Notes: generated by a model from the letters alone, not told the origin. A DNA stretch of 64,000 nucleotides from G963667675 sp965249215 (GCA_965249215.1 CBDFLN010000002.1:186001-250000); one strand, 5' to 3'; counted from the first letter of the stretch, positions 8,445 through 17,431 are shown. Numbers and translations are program-made.

Positions 8445-8815
8445 TCCCCGTTCACCGTGAGCCTGTCCAAATCACCCGTTCACACTGAGCTTGTCGAAGT
8501 GCGCCGCCGCCCGTTCGTTTGGTTCGAGAGCCTCACCACGAACGGGCTACCAGCCTGGGCGCACCACGAACGGGCTGCCAATCTTCACCCGTTGACACTG
8601 AGCTTGTCGAAGTGCGCCGCCGCCCGTTCGTCTGGTTCGAGAGCCTCACCATGAACGGGCTACCAGCCTGGGCGCACCACGAACGGGCTACCATCCTGGG
8701 CGCACTACGAACGGGCTGCCAGTCTGGGCGCACTACGAACGGGCTGCCAGTCTGGGCGCACCACGAACGGGCTGCCAATCTTCACCCGTTCACCCTGAGC
8801 TAGTCGAAGGGCCCG
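8445..8815. repeat. Dispersed repeat cluster, family A (TTCGAGAGCCTCA / CGAACGGGCT)
   Basis: A mosaic of two kinds of unit. One is a roughly 70-80 bp unit containing CCCGTTCACACTGAGCTTG, TCGAAGTGCGCCGCC and TTCGAGAGCCTCACCA. The other is a 27-bp tandem unit, approximately CTGGGCGCACCACGAACGGG + CTACCAG. The same words recur at 33431-33880 and, inverted, at 54231-54340. ORFs across it are repeat translations and are not listed. It occupies the whole gap between the VOC gene and aldo/keto reductase 2. Confidence 0.9.
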
Positions 8816-8818
8816 CCG

Positions 8819-9829
8819 CTACGGGTCTACCATCACGGGCGGGTGCGTATCGACGCCGTACTTGGCGAACACCTCGTCTATCTCGCGCATCTCCTCGCCC
8901 GATATAGCCCACCCCAGCACCCCCAGGTTCTCTTCCAATTCCCGGCTGTTTATCGTCCCCACCAGGGCCGCGCTCACCGCCGGGTTGGACAGCACCCACC
9001 TCAAGGATAGCTGGGCGATGGTCTTGCCCCGCCTCTCTGCGATGGGTTTAAGCTCGTCCACCAGGCGTATGTTACTTTGGAAGATGTCATGGGCATACTG
9101 CCCCTTCATAATCTCGCCGGCGGCGTCTCCCTTTGCCCGCCAGTCCGAATCGCTGAACGTAGTGTCCGCGGTGAATGCGCCCGCCAGCAAGCCCGACGCC
9201 ATCGAGCCCCACACCATCACCCCCAAGCCCTGCTCCCGGCACCAGGGGAATATCTCCGGCTCCATCCGACGGTCGAACATGTTCAACTGGTATTGAGCGA
9301 TCTCCAGCGGCCGGATCTCGTGGCACTTCTTGATCTGGGCCTCCGCGAAGTTGGACACCCCCAAATATCTAACCTTCCCCTGCTGCACCAAGGTGTCCAT
9401 GGCGTCCATGGTCTCCTCGAAAGGCGTGCCCGTATCCGGGAAGTGGCACAACAGCACGTCTATGTAGTCAGTTTGCAGCCTTTGCAGGCTTGATTCCACC
9501 AGGGGCAGTATGTTCTCCCTCCGGGCATCCCTGCCCTTGGGCCTGCCCTCCGCCGATCCCTCGAACCCGAACCCGCACTTGGTCACGACCACCACGTCCT
9601 TCCGCTGCGGGCCCAGGGCCTTGCCCAACATTAACTCCGATGCGCCGCCGCCGTACACCGGCGCCGTGTCGAAACACGTGATTCCCAGGTCCAGGGCCCG
9701 GCGAACCGCCGCGCCCATTTCGTCGCCGTAGCCTCCGCCGCCTGCTACTTGCGGTACGCTGGCATCCCAGCAACCACAGCCCAGCACCGATACCGTTAGG
9801 TCCGTTGGTCCGAATTGTCGGTATTCCAT
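8819..9829 (-). CDS. Aldo/keto reductase (paralog 2 of 3)
   Basis: The 336-aa AKR has an intact tetrad (FDTAPVYGGGASE, VVTKCGFGF, VLLCHFPDT). ATG 9829 gives MEYRQFGPTD and is preceded by GGAGGTGGCAGAGAA; the frame runs on to 9931 without a better start. Sequence words shared with paralogs 1 and 3 (MEYRxFGxTDxTVS, QTDYxDVLL, PFEETM) show that the three arose by duplication. Its stop abuts repeat cluster A. The substrate is unknown, and loss of synteny with any pathway gene argues for a general carbonyl reductase role. Confidence 0.92.
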   Translation of the reverse strand: MEYRQFGPTDLTVSVLGCGCWDASVPQVAGGGGYGDEMGAAVRRALDLGITCFDTAPVYGGGASELMLGKALGPQRKDVVVVTKCGFGFEGSAEGRPKGRDARRENILPLVESSLQRLQTDYIDVLLCHFPDTGTPFEETMDAMDTLVQQGKVRYLGVSNFAEAQIKKCHEIRPLEIAQYQLNMFDRRMEPEIFPWCREQGLGVMVWGSMASGLLAGAFTADTTFSDSDWRAKGDAAGEIMKGQYAHDIFQSNIRLVDELKPIAERRGKTIAQLSLRWVLSNPAVSAALVGTINSRELEENLGVLGWAISGEEMREIDEVFAKYGVDTHPPVMVDP

Positions 9830-9937
9830 TTCTCTGCCACCTCCATAAGGCTGGATACTACGAATACCCGGGCTTGATGCCGGCACGCCTCCTGTCACTC
9901 CCGGCGCACCCCCTGGCCACCGCTGGCGCACCGCCTG

Positions 9938-10318
9938 TCATCTACAATCCCAGCGCACCCACCATGTCATTCCTGTAAGTGTCGGGTAATTCGTTGACAT
10001 ATCCAAACAGCGGAGCATAAGCCCCCGGAGTTCATAGCGGGCGAGGTCGGCGGCCTCCTGGCGGAGGCGGGCCAGTTCATGGCGGAAGCGGTTGTCTTGG
10101 AGCCAACGGTAGGGTGTGCCTTGTCCTATGCCCAAGGAGCGTGCGGCTTGAGCCAGGGTGGGAGCAGCGGCGATGATGGGCAGAGCTTGCTGCCGACGGG
10201 AGGAAAGGCCGGAATTTTCGAATTCTGTACCATTCTGTACCATTCCGTTCCATTTTGGGGCGTCGGCAGCAGGCGAGGGAGGGTTGGAGGATTCGGGGCT
10301 GGGGCGGCGTTTGGTCAC
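9938..10318 (-). CDS. Small helix-turn-helix protein (phBC6A51-like)
   Basis: The 126-aa product has a disordered Pro/Ser-rich start, then RRQQALPIIAAAPTLAQAA and SLGIGQGTPYRWLQDNRF. This is an HTH of the type found in small phage-derived proteins (phBC6A51-like, related to terminase small subunits and IS helper proteins). A helical tail, ARLRQEAADLARYELRGLML, follows. The gene stands alone among repeats, so it may be a relic of a mobile element. No catalytic partner is next to it. Confidence 0.6.
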   Translation of the reverse strand: MTKRRPSPESSNPPSPAADAPKWNGMVQNGTEFENSGLSSRRQQALPIIAAAPTLAQAARSLGIGQGTPYRWLQDNRFRHELARLRQEAADLARYELRGLMLRCLDMSTNYPTLTGMTWWVRWDCR

Positions 10319-10893
10319 GACACGTCACGGGCCTCAGTGGCTGGTCTTGATTGGGTCCGGCGATATGGCAGGGACCTGACCTGCATCCATGATAAGGGGA
10401 GCCTGGGAGGCTGGGCAAGGGGCAAGTGTCAGTGGTGGGGGCGCTGGGGGCGAGATTATGACCCCCTCTAAATCTCCCCCTTCGTAAGGGGGAGAGGTCA
10501 AGTTTGGTACAAACCGGGGAGACTGGTAACAGATTATCCATGAACATAGGTAACAATTTCCTTCAAGGAGGAAAGGAAATGGCGGCTGGGAGGAGGGAAT
10601 AACGGTTTGTCAACGAATTAGCTAACACATACAATTCCGAGCGCAGCGCAGCGGAGAGAGGAATCTGCAATCCCGCGGCGGCTGGCGGTCCGCCCCTTCG
10701 ACAAGCTCAGGACAGGCCCCTTCGACTGGCTCAGGACAGGCCCCTTCGACTGGCTCAGGACAGGCATTTTAGGTTCTTTCGTCGCAGGCTCCTCAGAATG
10801 ACTGGGGGAGGGTGTTCCTCAGGATGACGGGGGGGGGGGGGGCCGTCGCCCCAGAATGACAGGTTGGGGACAGGCAGGCAGCCCGGAAGCAGC
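10319..10893. repeat. Repeat-rich intergenic region without a gene
   Basis: Four items are visible. A perfect 10-bp palindrome with a 3-nt loop (TCTCCCCCTT / AAGGGGGAGA, 10473-10495). An 'ATTCCGAGCGCAGCGCAGCG' element at about 10634-10653. Three tandem copies of CCCCTTCGAC(A/T)(A/G)GCTCAGGACAGG, about 25 bp each, at 10692-10764. A 14-G run at 10829-10842 between AGGATGACG and CCGTCGCCCC. I see no supported coding region. Confidence 0.85.
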
Positions 10894-11880
10894 CTATGGG
10901 TCCAGGCCAATGCCAGGGTGAGTCTCCACGCCGTACTTGGCGAATACCGCGTCAACCTCCCGCAGGTCCTCGGCGGAAAGCGCCCAACCCAGCGTACCCA
11001 TGTTCTCCTCGAACTCTTTGGTGCGCAGGGTGCCGACCAGGGCGGTGCTTACTGCCGGGTTGGACAACACCCACCGGAGCGCAAGCTGGGGCATCGTCTT
11101 GCCCAGTTTGGCCGCAATGGATTTCAGCTCATCCACCACCTGGATGTTACGTGCCCTGTGCTCCAGGGCCAGCATACCCCCGTCGAATCCGGCGCTGCCT
11201 CCTATCCCTCGATAGTCGCCTTCTTGGAACTTCATGTCCACAGTGAAAGTACCCGTCAGCAGGCCGAAACCCATTGACCCGTAGGTCATAACCCCTATGC
11301 CGGTTTCCATGCAATAGGGATACATCGCCTTCTCGACGCGCCTGTCGAACATGTTATAGTCGTGCTGCACCACGCTAACCGGGCGAGTCTTCTCGCACTC
11401 CCGCACCTGCTCCTCGGTGAAATTTGAAACGCCTGTGTAACGCACCTTCCCCTGCTGCACCGCGGTCTCCAGCGCCCCCATGGTCTCCTCGAAAGGCACG
11501 CTCACGTCCGGCGCATGCACCAGCAGCACGTCCAGGTAGTCCGTTTGCATCCTTTGCAGGCTCTGGTCCACCTGCTGTAGGATAGACTCCCTGCGGCCGT
11601 CCCGGTTCTTCAGCCTGCCGACCTGCGAACCCTGGAAGCCCAGGCCGCACTTGGTCACCACCACCACGTCTTTCCGCCGGGCGCCCAATGCCCTGCCCAG
11701 CATTCGCTCCGACTCCCCGTCGCCGTACTGGGCCGCAGTATCGAAGCAGGTTATGCCATGGTCCAAGGCTCGCTTTACGGCGGTCTCCATTTCATCGCCG
11801 TAAGCCTTCTCGTAGTCCCATACGCCGCACCCAAACACCGACACGGTCAGGTCCGTAGGGCCGAATCTGCGGTATTCCAT
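10894..11880 (-). CDS. Aldo/keto reductase (paralog 3 of 3)
   Basis: The 328-aa AKR has an intact tetrad (FDTAAQYGDGESE, VVTKCGLGF, LLVHAPDV). ATG 11880 (MEYRRFGPTD) has GGAGGAGGCAGACCA just upstream. It lacks the extra loop residues seen after the first beta-strand in paralogs 1 and 2 and is the shortest of the three. It is preceded on its own strand by the divergent solute-binding protein gene. The substrate is unknown. Confidence 0.92.
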   Translation of the reverse strand: MEYRRFGPTDLTVSVFGCGVWDYEKAYGDEMETAVKRALDHGITCFDTAAQYGDGESERMLGRALGARRKDVVVVTKCGLGFQGSQVGRLKNRDGRRESILQQVDQSLQRMQTDYLDVLLVHAPDVSVPFEETMGALETAVQQGKVRYTGVSNFTEEQVRECEKTRPVSVVQHDYNMFDRRVEKAMYPYCMETGIGVMTYGSMGFGLLTGTFTVDMKFQEGDYRGIGGSAGFDGGMLALEHRARNIQVVDELKSIAAKLGKTMPQLALRWVLSNPAVSTALVGTLRTKEFEENMGTLGWALSAEDLREVDAVFAKYGVETHPGIGLDP

Positions 11881-12147
11881 TGGTCTGCCTCCTCCAGTCA
11901 GCCTGGCTATTGGAAAACTCAGGGGCTGGGCGTCCGGTTCTCCGCCCGCCCGATTTTCAGCATTGTACACCAATAACTGGCAGGGTAAGGAGACATTGCG
12001 GTGACGCCGGTAGCATTTCCGGCCGGGGTCTAACTCCCGCTCTGGTGTTGCTTCGCGACCTCACTATGCCTCCGGGTGGCCAAGAGGACCCGCTACTTGG
12101 CAATGGCCGGATGTTGGGCGGCAAGTGGAGGGCAACGGCAGACCTGG

Positions 12148-12156
12148 TGGTATAAT
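12148..12156 (+). promoter_or_regulatory. Extended -10 promoter of the solute-binding protein gene
   Basis: TGGTATAAT (TGn plus a consensus TATAAT at 12151-12156) lies 58 nt before the start codon. No clear -35 hexamer is visible, which is usual for extended -10 promoters. Confidence 0.55.
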
Positions 12157-12213
12157 CCGGCCCGAACCGCGTTGGGAGAACGAGTATCAACCAGGGAGAG
12201 TTGAGACGAAGCA

Positions 12214-13766
12214 ATGGTAGAGCGGTTCTTGTGTAGCCTGGCGCCGCTGGCGGCGTTATTGCTGGCGCTGGCGATAGCCTGCGGTGTGCCCGACGCACTG
12301 GGAACGACACCTCCGGAAGCCACCGTGACGCCCACGAACATGAACGAGCCTCAACCCACAGAGGCCATGACACCCGAACTCACGGAGGTAGTGACGCCCG
12401 TATCCACGGAGGTGACGGAGCCGGAACCGACAGACGTGACGGAGCCGGAACCGACAGACGTGACGGAGCCGGACCCCACGGACGAGGCGGAAACGGAGAG
12501 CTATTACGGCGGCGCTCTCAGGGTGGCGTATCCTATTGACCACTCAACTCTGGACCCAGTCCAAGCCGAGGCCGTAATCATAACCGACGCGGTCGGTCAA
12601 ATTTTCGAGCCCTTGGTCCGCATCGCTCCCGACGCCTCGTACGTTCCCATTCTGGCCACGGCCTGGGAAATCAGCGACGACCTTATGTCCTACACCTTCA
12701 CCCTGCGGGAAGGGGTGAAGTTCCACAACGGGGCCGACTTCACGGCAGACGACGTGGTCTTTAGCCTTAACCGGGCTCGGGATCCTGACATCTCCTCGCA
12801 GGCTGCCCTATTTGGCAGTGTTGATGATATCGTCGCCGTCGACGACTATGCCGTTCGTATTGACCACGATGTCCCCAACGGCCTCTTCCTGGACGTCCTG
12901 CAGCTATTGCCATCGGCCATCCTGGACGCCGATACGGATCTCGACAAGTTGGCAGTGGGTGAGGAGGCCTACGGCACAGGCCCATTCATGCTCGAAGAGT
13001 TGCTGCCGGAAGAACGGGTCACCATGGTCCGCAACCCCGACTATTGGGACCGCGGATTGCCTTACCTGGATGAGTTGGTCTTCGTGGGTATCGCGGAACG
13101 TTCAGCCCGGCGTGAGGCGCTCTTGGACGGCGATGTGGACGTATTGCCCGGTGTCGAACCAAAGGAAGTCGACGCCATCTCTGCCGGTCCCTACACCCAG
13201 GTGCATAGCGTTGTGTCATCAAGCTGGATCGGGATAGCCATAAATAACCTGATACGGCCTTTTGACGACAAACTTGTGCGGCAGGCGTTGCGATACGCCG
13301 TCGACCGGGATCTGGTCAACCAAATGGCGTTCTTGGGCCTGGGCGCCCCCAACAACGACAGCCCGGTTTGGCCCGGGGACTCCCGCTTCTACGCTCCAGA
13401 ATATGAGGTTGAGTACGATCCGGAAAAGGCACGGCAGCTCTTGGCGGAGGCCGGCTACTCGGATGGCATCGATATCACCATAGCCACGGCTGACCTGGAT
13501 CCAGGAATGATCGAGTTGCCCGCGGCATTCAAACAGAGCGCGGCGGCGGCGGGCATCCGGGTCGACATCAAAAGTCACTCGTCGGCCCAATTCTGGAGTC
13601 AGATATATCCCTACGGGCCTTTGACTGTCTTCTGGAATTTGGTCCGGCCCCACCCGGACCACTCCCTGACGATAATCTTCCACAGCGGCTCACGGTGGAA
13701 CACGACCTACTTCGGCAAACAACTGGTTGAGGGCGCCGAATTCGCTCCGTTCGATAGGGAAATTTT
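12214..13766 (+). pseudogene. Family-5 solute-binding lipoprotein gene, 5' part (interrupted by IS1595 element)
   Basis: The segment encodes a lipoprotein signal peptide (LALAIAC, Cys about residue 23), a Pro/Thr/Glu repeat linker (TEVTEPEPTDV repeated) and most of an SBP_bac_5 domain. The domain begins GGALRVAYPIDHSTLDP and includes TFTLREGVKFHNGADFTADD, both standard for peptide/nickel/oligosaccharide ABC-transporter binding proteins. After codon ...PFDREI the frame enters the mobile element, runs through its terminal sequence and stops at 13959, giving a false 581-aa product. Joining 12214-13766 to 17536-17773 gives a continuous 597-codon gene. No permease or ATPase genes are adjacent, so it was probably an orphan binding protein. 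Confidence 0.93.
13759..13766. repeat. Target-site duplication, left copy (GAAATTTT)
   Basis: GAAATTTT directly precedes the left end of the IS1595-family element and recurs exactly at 17528-17535 after the right end. Eight base pairs is the length expected for IS1595-family insertions. Confidence 0.95.
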
Positions 13767-13794
13767 GGGAATTATATACCTGTTTACACAATTG
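13767..13794 (+). repeat. Left terminal inverted repeat of the IS1595-family element
   Basis: It pairs with 17500-17527 with two mismatches. The word GTTTACACA in this end also occurs as an extra subterminal copy at 17460-17468, inside the right end. Confidence 0.93.
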
Positions 13795-13888
13795 AAGTTG
13801 GGCAGTTTAGCCACTTGCTCAGGTGAGGGGAGTCACTCTCCGGTGACAATGCCCGCCAGGGTGAGTTTTAGGACTTCCCAGGTCGCTC

Positions 13889-14062
13889 CTACTCCGTATC
13901 CTCGGCCTTGTCCCGCTCCGCTTCCACTTCCTTGCTCTGATAGTCCCACGTCTCTTTAGGCGGCCCCTGCATACAGGCAAGGGCTATTTCCTCCGGCGAT
14001 GCGTCTACCGGGTCCCACAACGTCCCAATCCTCTTGTCGGCTAGTGGTTCTCTCTTGGCCAT
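13889..14062 (-). CDS. 57-aa acidic passenger protein of the IS1595 element
   Basis: The short frame starts MAKREPLADKRIGTLWDPVD and contains PEEIALACMQGPPKETWDYQ, followed by a highly charged tail (EVEAERDKAEDTE). AAAGGACTGTGAT precedes the ATG at ideal spacing, and the start is 35 nt after the stop of the passenger NTPase gene, so it reads as the last gene of a transposase-passenger operon. I do not recognise a named family, though short 'PEE...PPK..W.Y' proteins are familiar as accessory products of phages and mobile elements. The function is unknown; it could be a partner or inhibitor of the nuclease. Confidence 0.6.
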   Translation of the reverse strand: MAKREPLADKRIGTLWDPVDASPEEIALACMQGPPKETWDYQSKEVEAERDKAEDTE

Positions 14063-14097
14063 ATCACAGTCCTTTTACTGTCGGCTATGGTGAAGGT

Positions 14098-16371
14098 CTA
14101 GATGCGCCTGAAAAGCTCCGCAACCCTGGGAAAGCGGGGCGCCGGCAGGTTCCAGGCGGGGTCTGTCCTTCGGATTGAGTCCACAACAGCGTCCCGATCC
14201 AAGACAAGCACATTCCCACTTCCATAAGTGGCCGTCCGGTTCACCCAGTGGTCCTGCACCTCTCGCATTCGCAGAATGTCGCGCACATTGTCGACGCCTA
14301 TCAGAATGTCAGTGTCAGTGGCTGTCCAATACCCTTGCGTGGGAACTGCCTTCCTGGTGTACCGTTCTCGAACTAACCGGCTGGCCATCTGTTGATGCTT
14401 CAACTCCCAGGCCCAGCCGTTGAAATCGCTGGCCGTAACCGGCTTCGCCCAGGCCGCTATCACTTCATCACCTATAAGGTTTTCGACCAACAATGTCCGT
14501 ATAAGGCTTGTGGACTCCAATAGATAGTCAAAGCTGGCAGGGTCCTTGACGGAGGCTATGGTCTCCGTCATCCGGTCTAAATACTCTAAGTAGAAGTCTT
14601 GCCCAAGGCGATTGATGAAGGGCAGGGTTTCCTTGTCTAGGCGTCTGCGGGTGTCCTCGTCGTCTGACGGCAACCCTTTTGGCGTGTAGACCAGAAACGC
14701 TCTATTCCTGACTTCGTTGGCGAACTCGGTCGCGTCGGGGTTCAGCGTAACTATCGTGCATGGATAATGCCCCCCATTACTCACCATCACGTCATACAGC
14801 TTTATGATGAGCTCGCCTTGCTTCTGGTTTCTACCAGAAAAGCGTTCCGCGGCCACGTCCTGATAGAACAGGGGCAGTACTCCAACATGGCGGGCTGCAT
14901 CCTTGAAGTCCGTTTGGGTGAAATCGCTGTTATCTAGGACAGTGGGCGGCCCGAACATAGATGTCAAGAGGAACCTTACCAGTGCACTTTTCCCGCAATG
15001 CGACTGGCCGTAAACAATGGCCACGTGCTTGATCTCTTTGGAAGCATTGCCACCGGCAAGATAGATGTCTCGGGCCAAGGCGGGCATGAACGGCGTGAAG
15101 TATAGCCAGCCCATCAGCCCGAAGTAGTTGCGCTGTAGAAGGTCGGCCCCCTTCCCAAACTCATGAAACTTGTCGATAAATTGGTTGATAAGCAATGCGT
15201 CGCTGGCAATGCCTTCATTGGAGCCGGCGACCTCCACCGAACGGCCATCATAGATGAAGTGGTCACTAATGCGACTCAGGCTATGCCACCTGGCAGGTGT
15301 CGCCGGCCTCTTGGAGGCCAGCGCATAGTTGATGGGCCGAAGCGCCGCTTCGTCAAGAATCGCCTTGCCTTCGGGTAAAACGTGAATGTTCTCACGCAAC
15401 CCCTCGGACATGGCGGTTTCCAAGTCAGCAGCCCGCACAGCGATATACTCAGGGTCGCCCGGCATATCGGTTCCCGAGAAGAAGAGGGTGAAGTGTTCGC
15501 CCTTCCGCTTCGCTTCCCGTCCGGCCGGCAGGTCCTCCGCCTTGACCAGGTGGGCCGGTTTCGTTTCCGGCCTGAGTTGGAGCCCAGTTGCCAGGGACAA
15601 GGCTGCCTCATATTTCCGCATTAGGCAGCCCCACATCCAGTCGTCATTGTCGAACGCTAACAGGACTTCACCCTGGCGTCCCGACATAGCCCTATCGGAC
15701 AGGTTGGCGCTTCCTACAAGGACGCGGCGCAGCCCCGGCTTCTCCAGGAAGTACAGCTTGGAATGAACGATGCCGCCGCCCGTGACGTAGAACCTGGCCC
15801 GCCCAGTTGCTTGCCACGCCATCAAATGCGCCGTCTGTTCGTCTGTGGCCCCGCCGATCCCCAGATAGCCTCGCGCAAGCTCGTCCTCGATGGCTTGCTG
15901 AAAGAGCACTACCTTCTCGGCGCTGGTTTCTCGCACCAGGCCTTCGGACCCGAATAGGATTTCCGCCTCCCTGTACTCTTGCATGGTCAGGAGCTTGAGA
16001 ATCGAGGGAAGGGACACAGTGTAGGTCAGCGCCCGAAACGTCTCGAAGCCGGCCAGTATGTCTGTCGTGAACTTTGTGACGTCGTGCTCGTAGGGCCAAA
16101 TAACCTCCAGGCTCAGGGCTGCATCCCGTGCGTCCTCCAAGGTGTCAAACGCACTCAGCTGCGGCTGCGCAATCCTATCTTCAAACATCGTGCCGCGGCT
16201 TGCCGCTATAAGGTCTACGTGCCTGATGCGGTATGATGGTCTCCCGGCCCGCGGCACGCGGACAGCCTGCAGCCTCCCGGACTTTATCCAACCAGAAACT
16301 ATTTGCTGCTTAGTCCCAATGACCTCAGCGGCTTCTGATGCACTCTCGTAAACTTCCTTGACATTCGCCAT
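14098..16371 (-). CDS. IS1595 passenger: HTH + PLD-type nuclease + SF3/AAA-like NTPase, 757 aa
   Basis: An N-terminal helix-turn-helix (about residues 8-55, ending RPSYRIRHVDLIA, an excisionase/MerR-like DNA reader) is followed by a PLD-superfamily nuclease domain. That domain holds HSKLYFLE (His203, Lys205) and VLVGSANLSDRAMSG (220-230), the single HxK...GSANLS motif typical of restriction- and helicase-linked PLD domains that work as dimers. The C-terminal half has Walker A GQSHCGKS (455-462), a hydrophobic strand ending in Asp as a candidate Walker B (LPLFYQD, about 499-505), a sensor-like TIVTLNPD (539-546) and NEVRNRAFLVYTP, which fits an SF3 helicase/AAA-like NTPase. GGAGGTAGCA precedes the ATG. 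No homologue with a proven role is known to me. Possible roles are nucleic-acid-targeting defence, help with element replication or excision, or regulation. Confidence 0.85.
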   Translation of the reverse strand: MANVKEVYESASEAAEVIGTKQQIVSGWIKSGRLQAVRVPRAGRPSYRIRHVDLIAASRGTMFEDRIAQPQLSAFDTLEDARDAALSLEVIWPYEHDVTKFTTDILAGFETFRALTYTVSLPSILKLLTMQEYREAEILFGSEGLVRETSAEKVVLFQQAIEDELARGYLGIGGATDEQTAHLMAWQATGRARFYVTGGGIVHSKLYFLEKPGLRRVLVGSANLSDRAMSGRQGEVLLAFDNDDWMWGCLMRKYEAALSLATGLQLRPETKPAHLVKAEDLPAGREAKRKGEHFTLFFSGTDMPGDPEYIAVRAADLETAMSEGLRENIHVLPEGKAILDEAALRPINYALASKRPATPARWHSLSRISDHFIYDGRSVEVAGSNEGIASDALLINQFIDKFHEFGKGADLLQRNYFGLMGWLYFTPFMPALARDIYLAGGNASKEIKHVAIVYGQSHCGKSALVRFLLTSMFGPPTVLDNSDFTQTDFKDAARHVGVLPLFYQDVAAERFSGRNQKQGELIIKLYDVMVSNGGHYPCTIVTLNPDATEFANEVRNRAFLVYTPKGLPSDDEDTRRRLDKETLPFINRLGQDFYLEYLDRMTETIASVKDPASFDYLLESTSLIRTLLVENLIGDEVIAAWAKPVTASDFNGWAWELKHQQMASRLVRERYTRKAVPTQGYWTATDTDILIGVDNVRDILRMREVQDHWVNRTATYGSGNVLVLDRDAVVDSIRRTDPAWNLPAPRFPRVAELFRRI

Positions 16372-16380
16372 TGCTACCTC

Positions 16381-16443
16381 CAGTCAATACAGTCATTACA
16401 GCCATTGTACCATCAAGGCGAGAAAGACTGTATTGACTGTATT
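16381..16443. promoter_or_regulatory. Operator-like inverted and direct repeats upstream of the passenger gene
   Basis: A perfect 14-bp inverted repeat (CAGTCAATACAGTC at 16381-16394, GACTGTATTGACTG at 16426-16439) surrounds the region just before the passenger start codon at 16371. The right side holds two adjacent copies of GACTGTATT (16426-16434, 16435-16443), and the left side one inverted copy (16386-16394). The layout suits binding by a dimeric HTH protein, most simply autoregulation by the passenger's own N-terminal domain. Confidence 0.7.
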
Positions 16444-16459
16444 GGGACGGTCGCCCAGG

Positions 16460-17431
16460 CTAAAGCATCCGTGGTTGTCGGGTGATTTCCGGCCCTATCA
16501 GGCCAGCGTATGAAAGCCGCTTGCCAGCTGTTCCCCTGGCCATGCGGCCCATGATGGCCTCCGTGTCCAACGGGCGGCTGTTGTGACGGCCTGAGAACTC
16601 GGTTACGTAGCGCCCCAGGTGCTTGGCCGAGATATGGTGGTAGGTCCCGTTGATTCCCCGCTTGAGCAAGGCCCAAAAGGACTCTATCCCGTTGGTGGTC
16701 GCCTCATGCTTGACGTACTCCCCGGCGCTGTGCTGGACCGTCCAGTGGGAGCGGTGGGGCATCCCTTCGTATGCCTTGGCTTCGTCGGTGTAGACCACGG
16801 CCCCAATCTCGGTAGTTTGCCGGACAAAACCCTGGAGGGCCTCTTTGTCGGTGAAGGCGATGGGCCTAGCGGTGATTTGCCCGGTCTCCTGGTCGCGAGC
16901 TCCCACAACCGCGGCCTTGCCTACCGGCCCGCGGCCAGCGTTCAGTTTCTTGTCCTGGTGCTTGTTCCCTTCCTTCCCGCCGATGTAGGTCTCGTCGATC
17001 TCCACGGGGCCGGAGAATTGGTCGGGATTCTCTTTGAGGGTTTCCCGGATGCGGTGGGCCAAGTGCCAAGCCGTCTTTTGGGTAACGGCCAGGTCCCGGT
17101 GTAGCTTCATGCTCGATACGCCCTTCAGATGTGTAGAAAACAGGTAGAAGGCGATGGCCCAGGTTCCCAGGGGGAGCTTCGAACCTTGCATCAATGTGCC
17201 GGTCTTTATGGAGAAGTCCTTGCGGCAATCCTTGCACCGGAACGGCTGGGGCTTGCGGTTCTTGCGCTCTCTCACGCCATCCAGTCCGCCGCAGAAGGGG
17301 CAGCATATCCCGGAGGGCCAGCGGGTTTCCATGAACCACGCCTCAGCGTCGGCCTCGTTGGAGAATCGCTGGATGGCTTGGACTAGGGAGATACCCTTGC
17401 GAAAGGACTTGCCGGGGGCTGATTTAGTCAT
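16460..17431 (-). CDS. IS1595-family transposase
   Basis: The 323-aa protein has an N-terminal zinc ribbon (CPFCGG at about residue 46 and CKDCRKDF about 20 residues later). An ISXO2-like DDE core follows: EIDETYIGGKEGNKH gives the first acidic residue, VVYTDEAKAY the second and NGIESFWALLKRGINGTYHH the last catalytic segment. It cuts and joins the element ends. ATG 17431 has AAAGGA 8 nt upstream; a GTG six bases earlier is possible. The stop is 88 nt from the passenger gene's start, and both read toward the left end. Confidence 0.95.
   Translation of the reverse strand: MTKSAPGKSFRKGISLVQAIQRFSNEADAEAWFMETRWPSGICCPFCGGLDGVRERKNRKPQPFRCKDCRKDFSIKTGTLMQGSKLPLGTWAIAFYLFSTHLKGVSSMKLHRDLAVTQKTAWHLAHRIRETLKENPDQFSGPVEIDETYIGGKEGNKHQDKKLNAGRGPVGKAAVVGARDQETGQITARPIAFTDKEALQGFVRQTTEIGAVVYTDEAKAYEGMPHRSHWTVQHSAGEYVKHEATTNGIESFWALLKRGINGTYHHISAKHLGRYVTEFSGRHNSRPLDTEAIMGRMARGTAGKRLSYAGLIGPEITRQPRML

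Noticed and set aside
8457..8803. Plus and minus ORFs of 65-94 aa
   Set aside because: Translations of repeat family A and its 27-bp tandem units.
13767..13959. C-terminal end of the 581-aa solute-binding protein frame
   Set aside because: These codons lie inside the IS1595 element (terminal repeat and antisense of the 57-aa gene); the real C-terminus is at 17536-17773.
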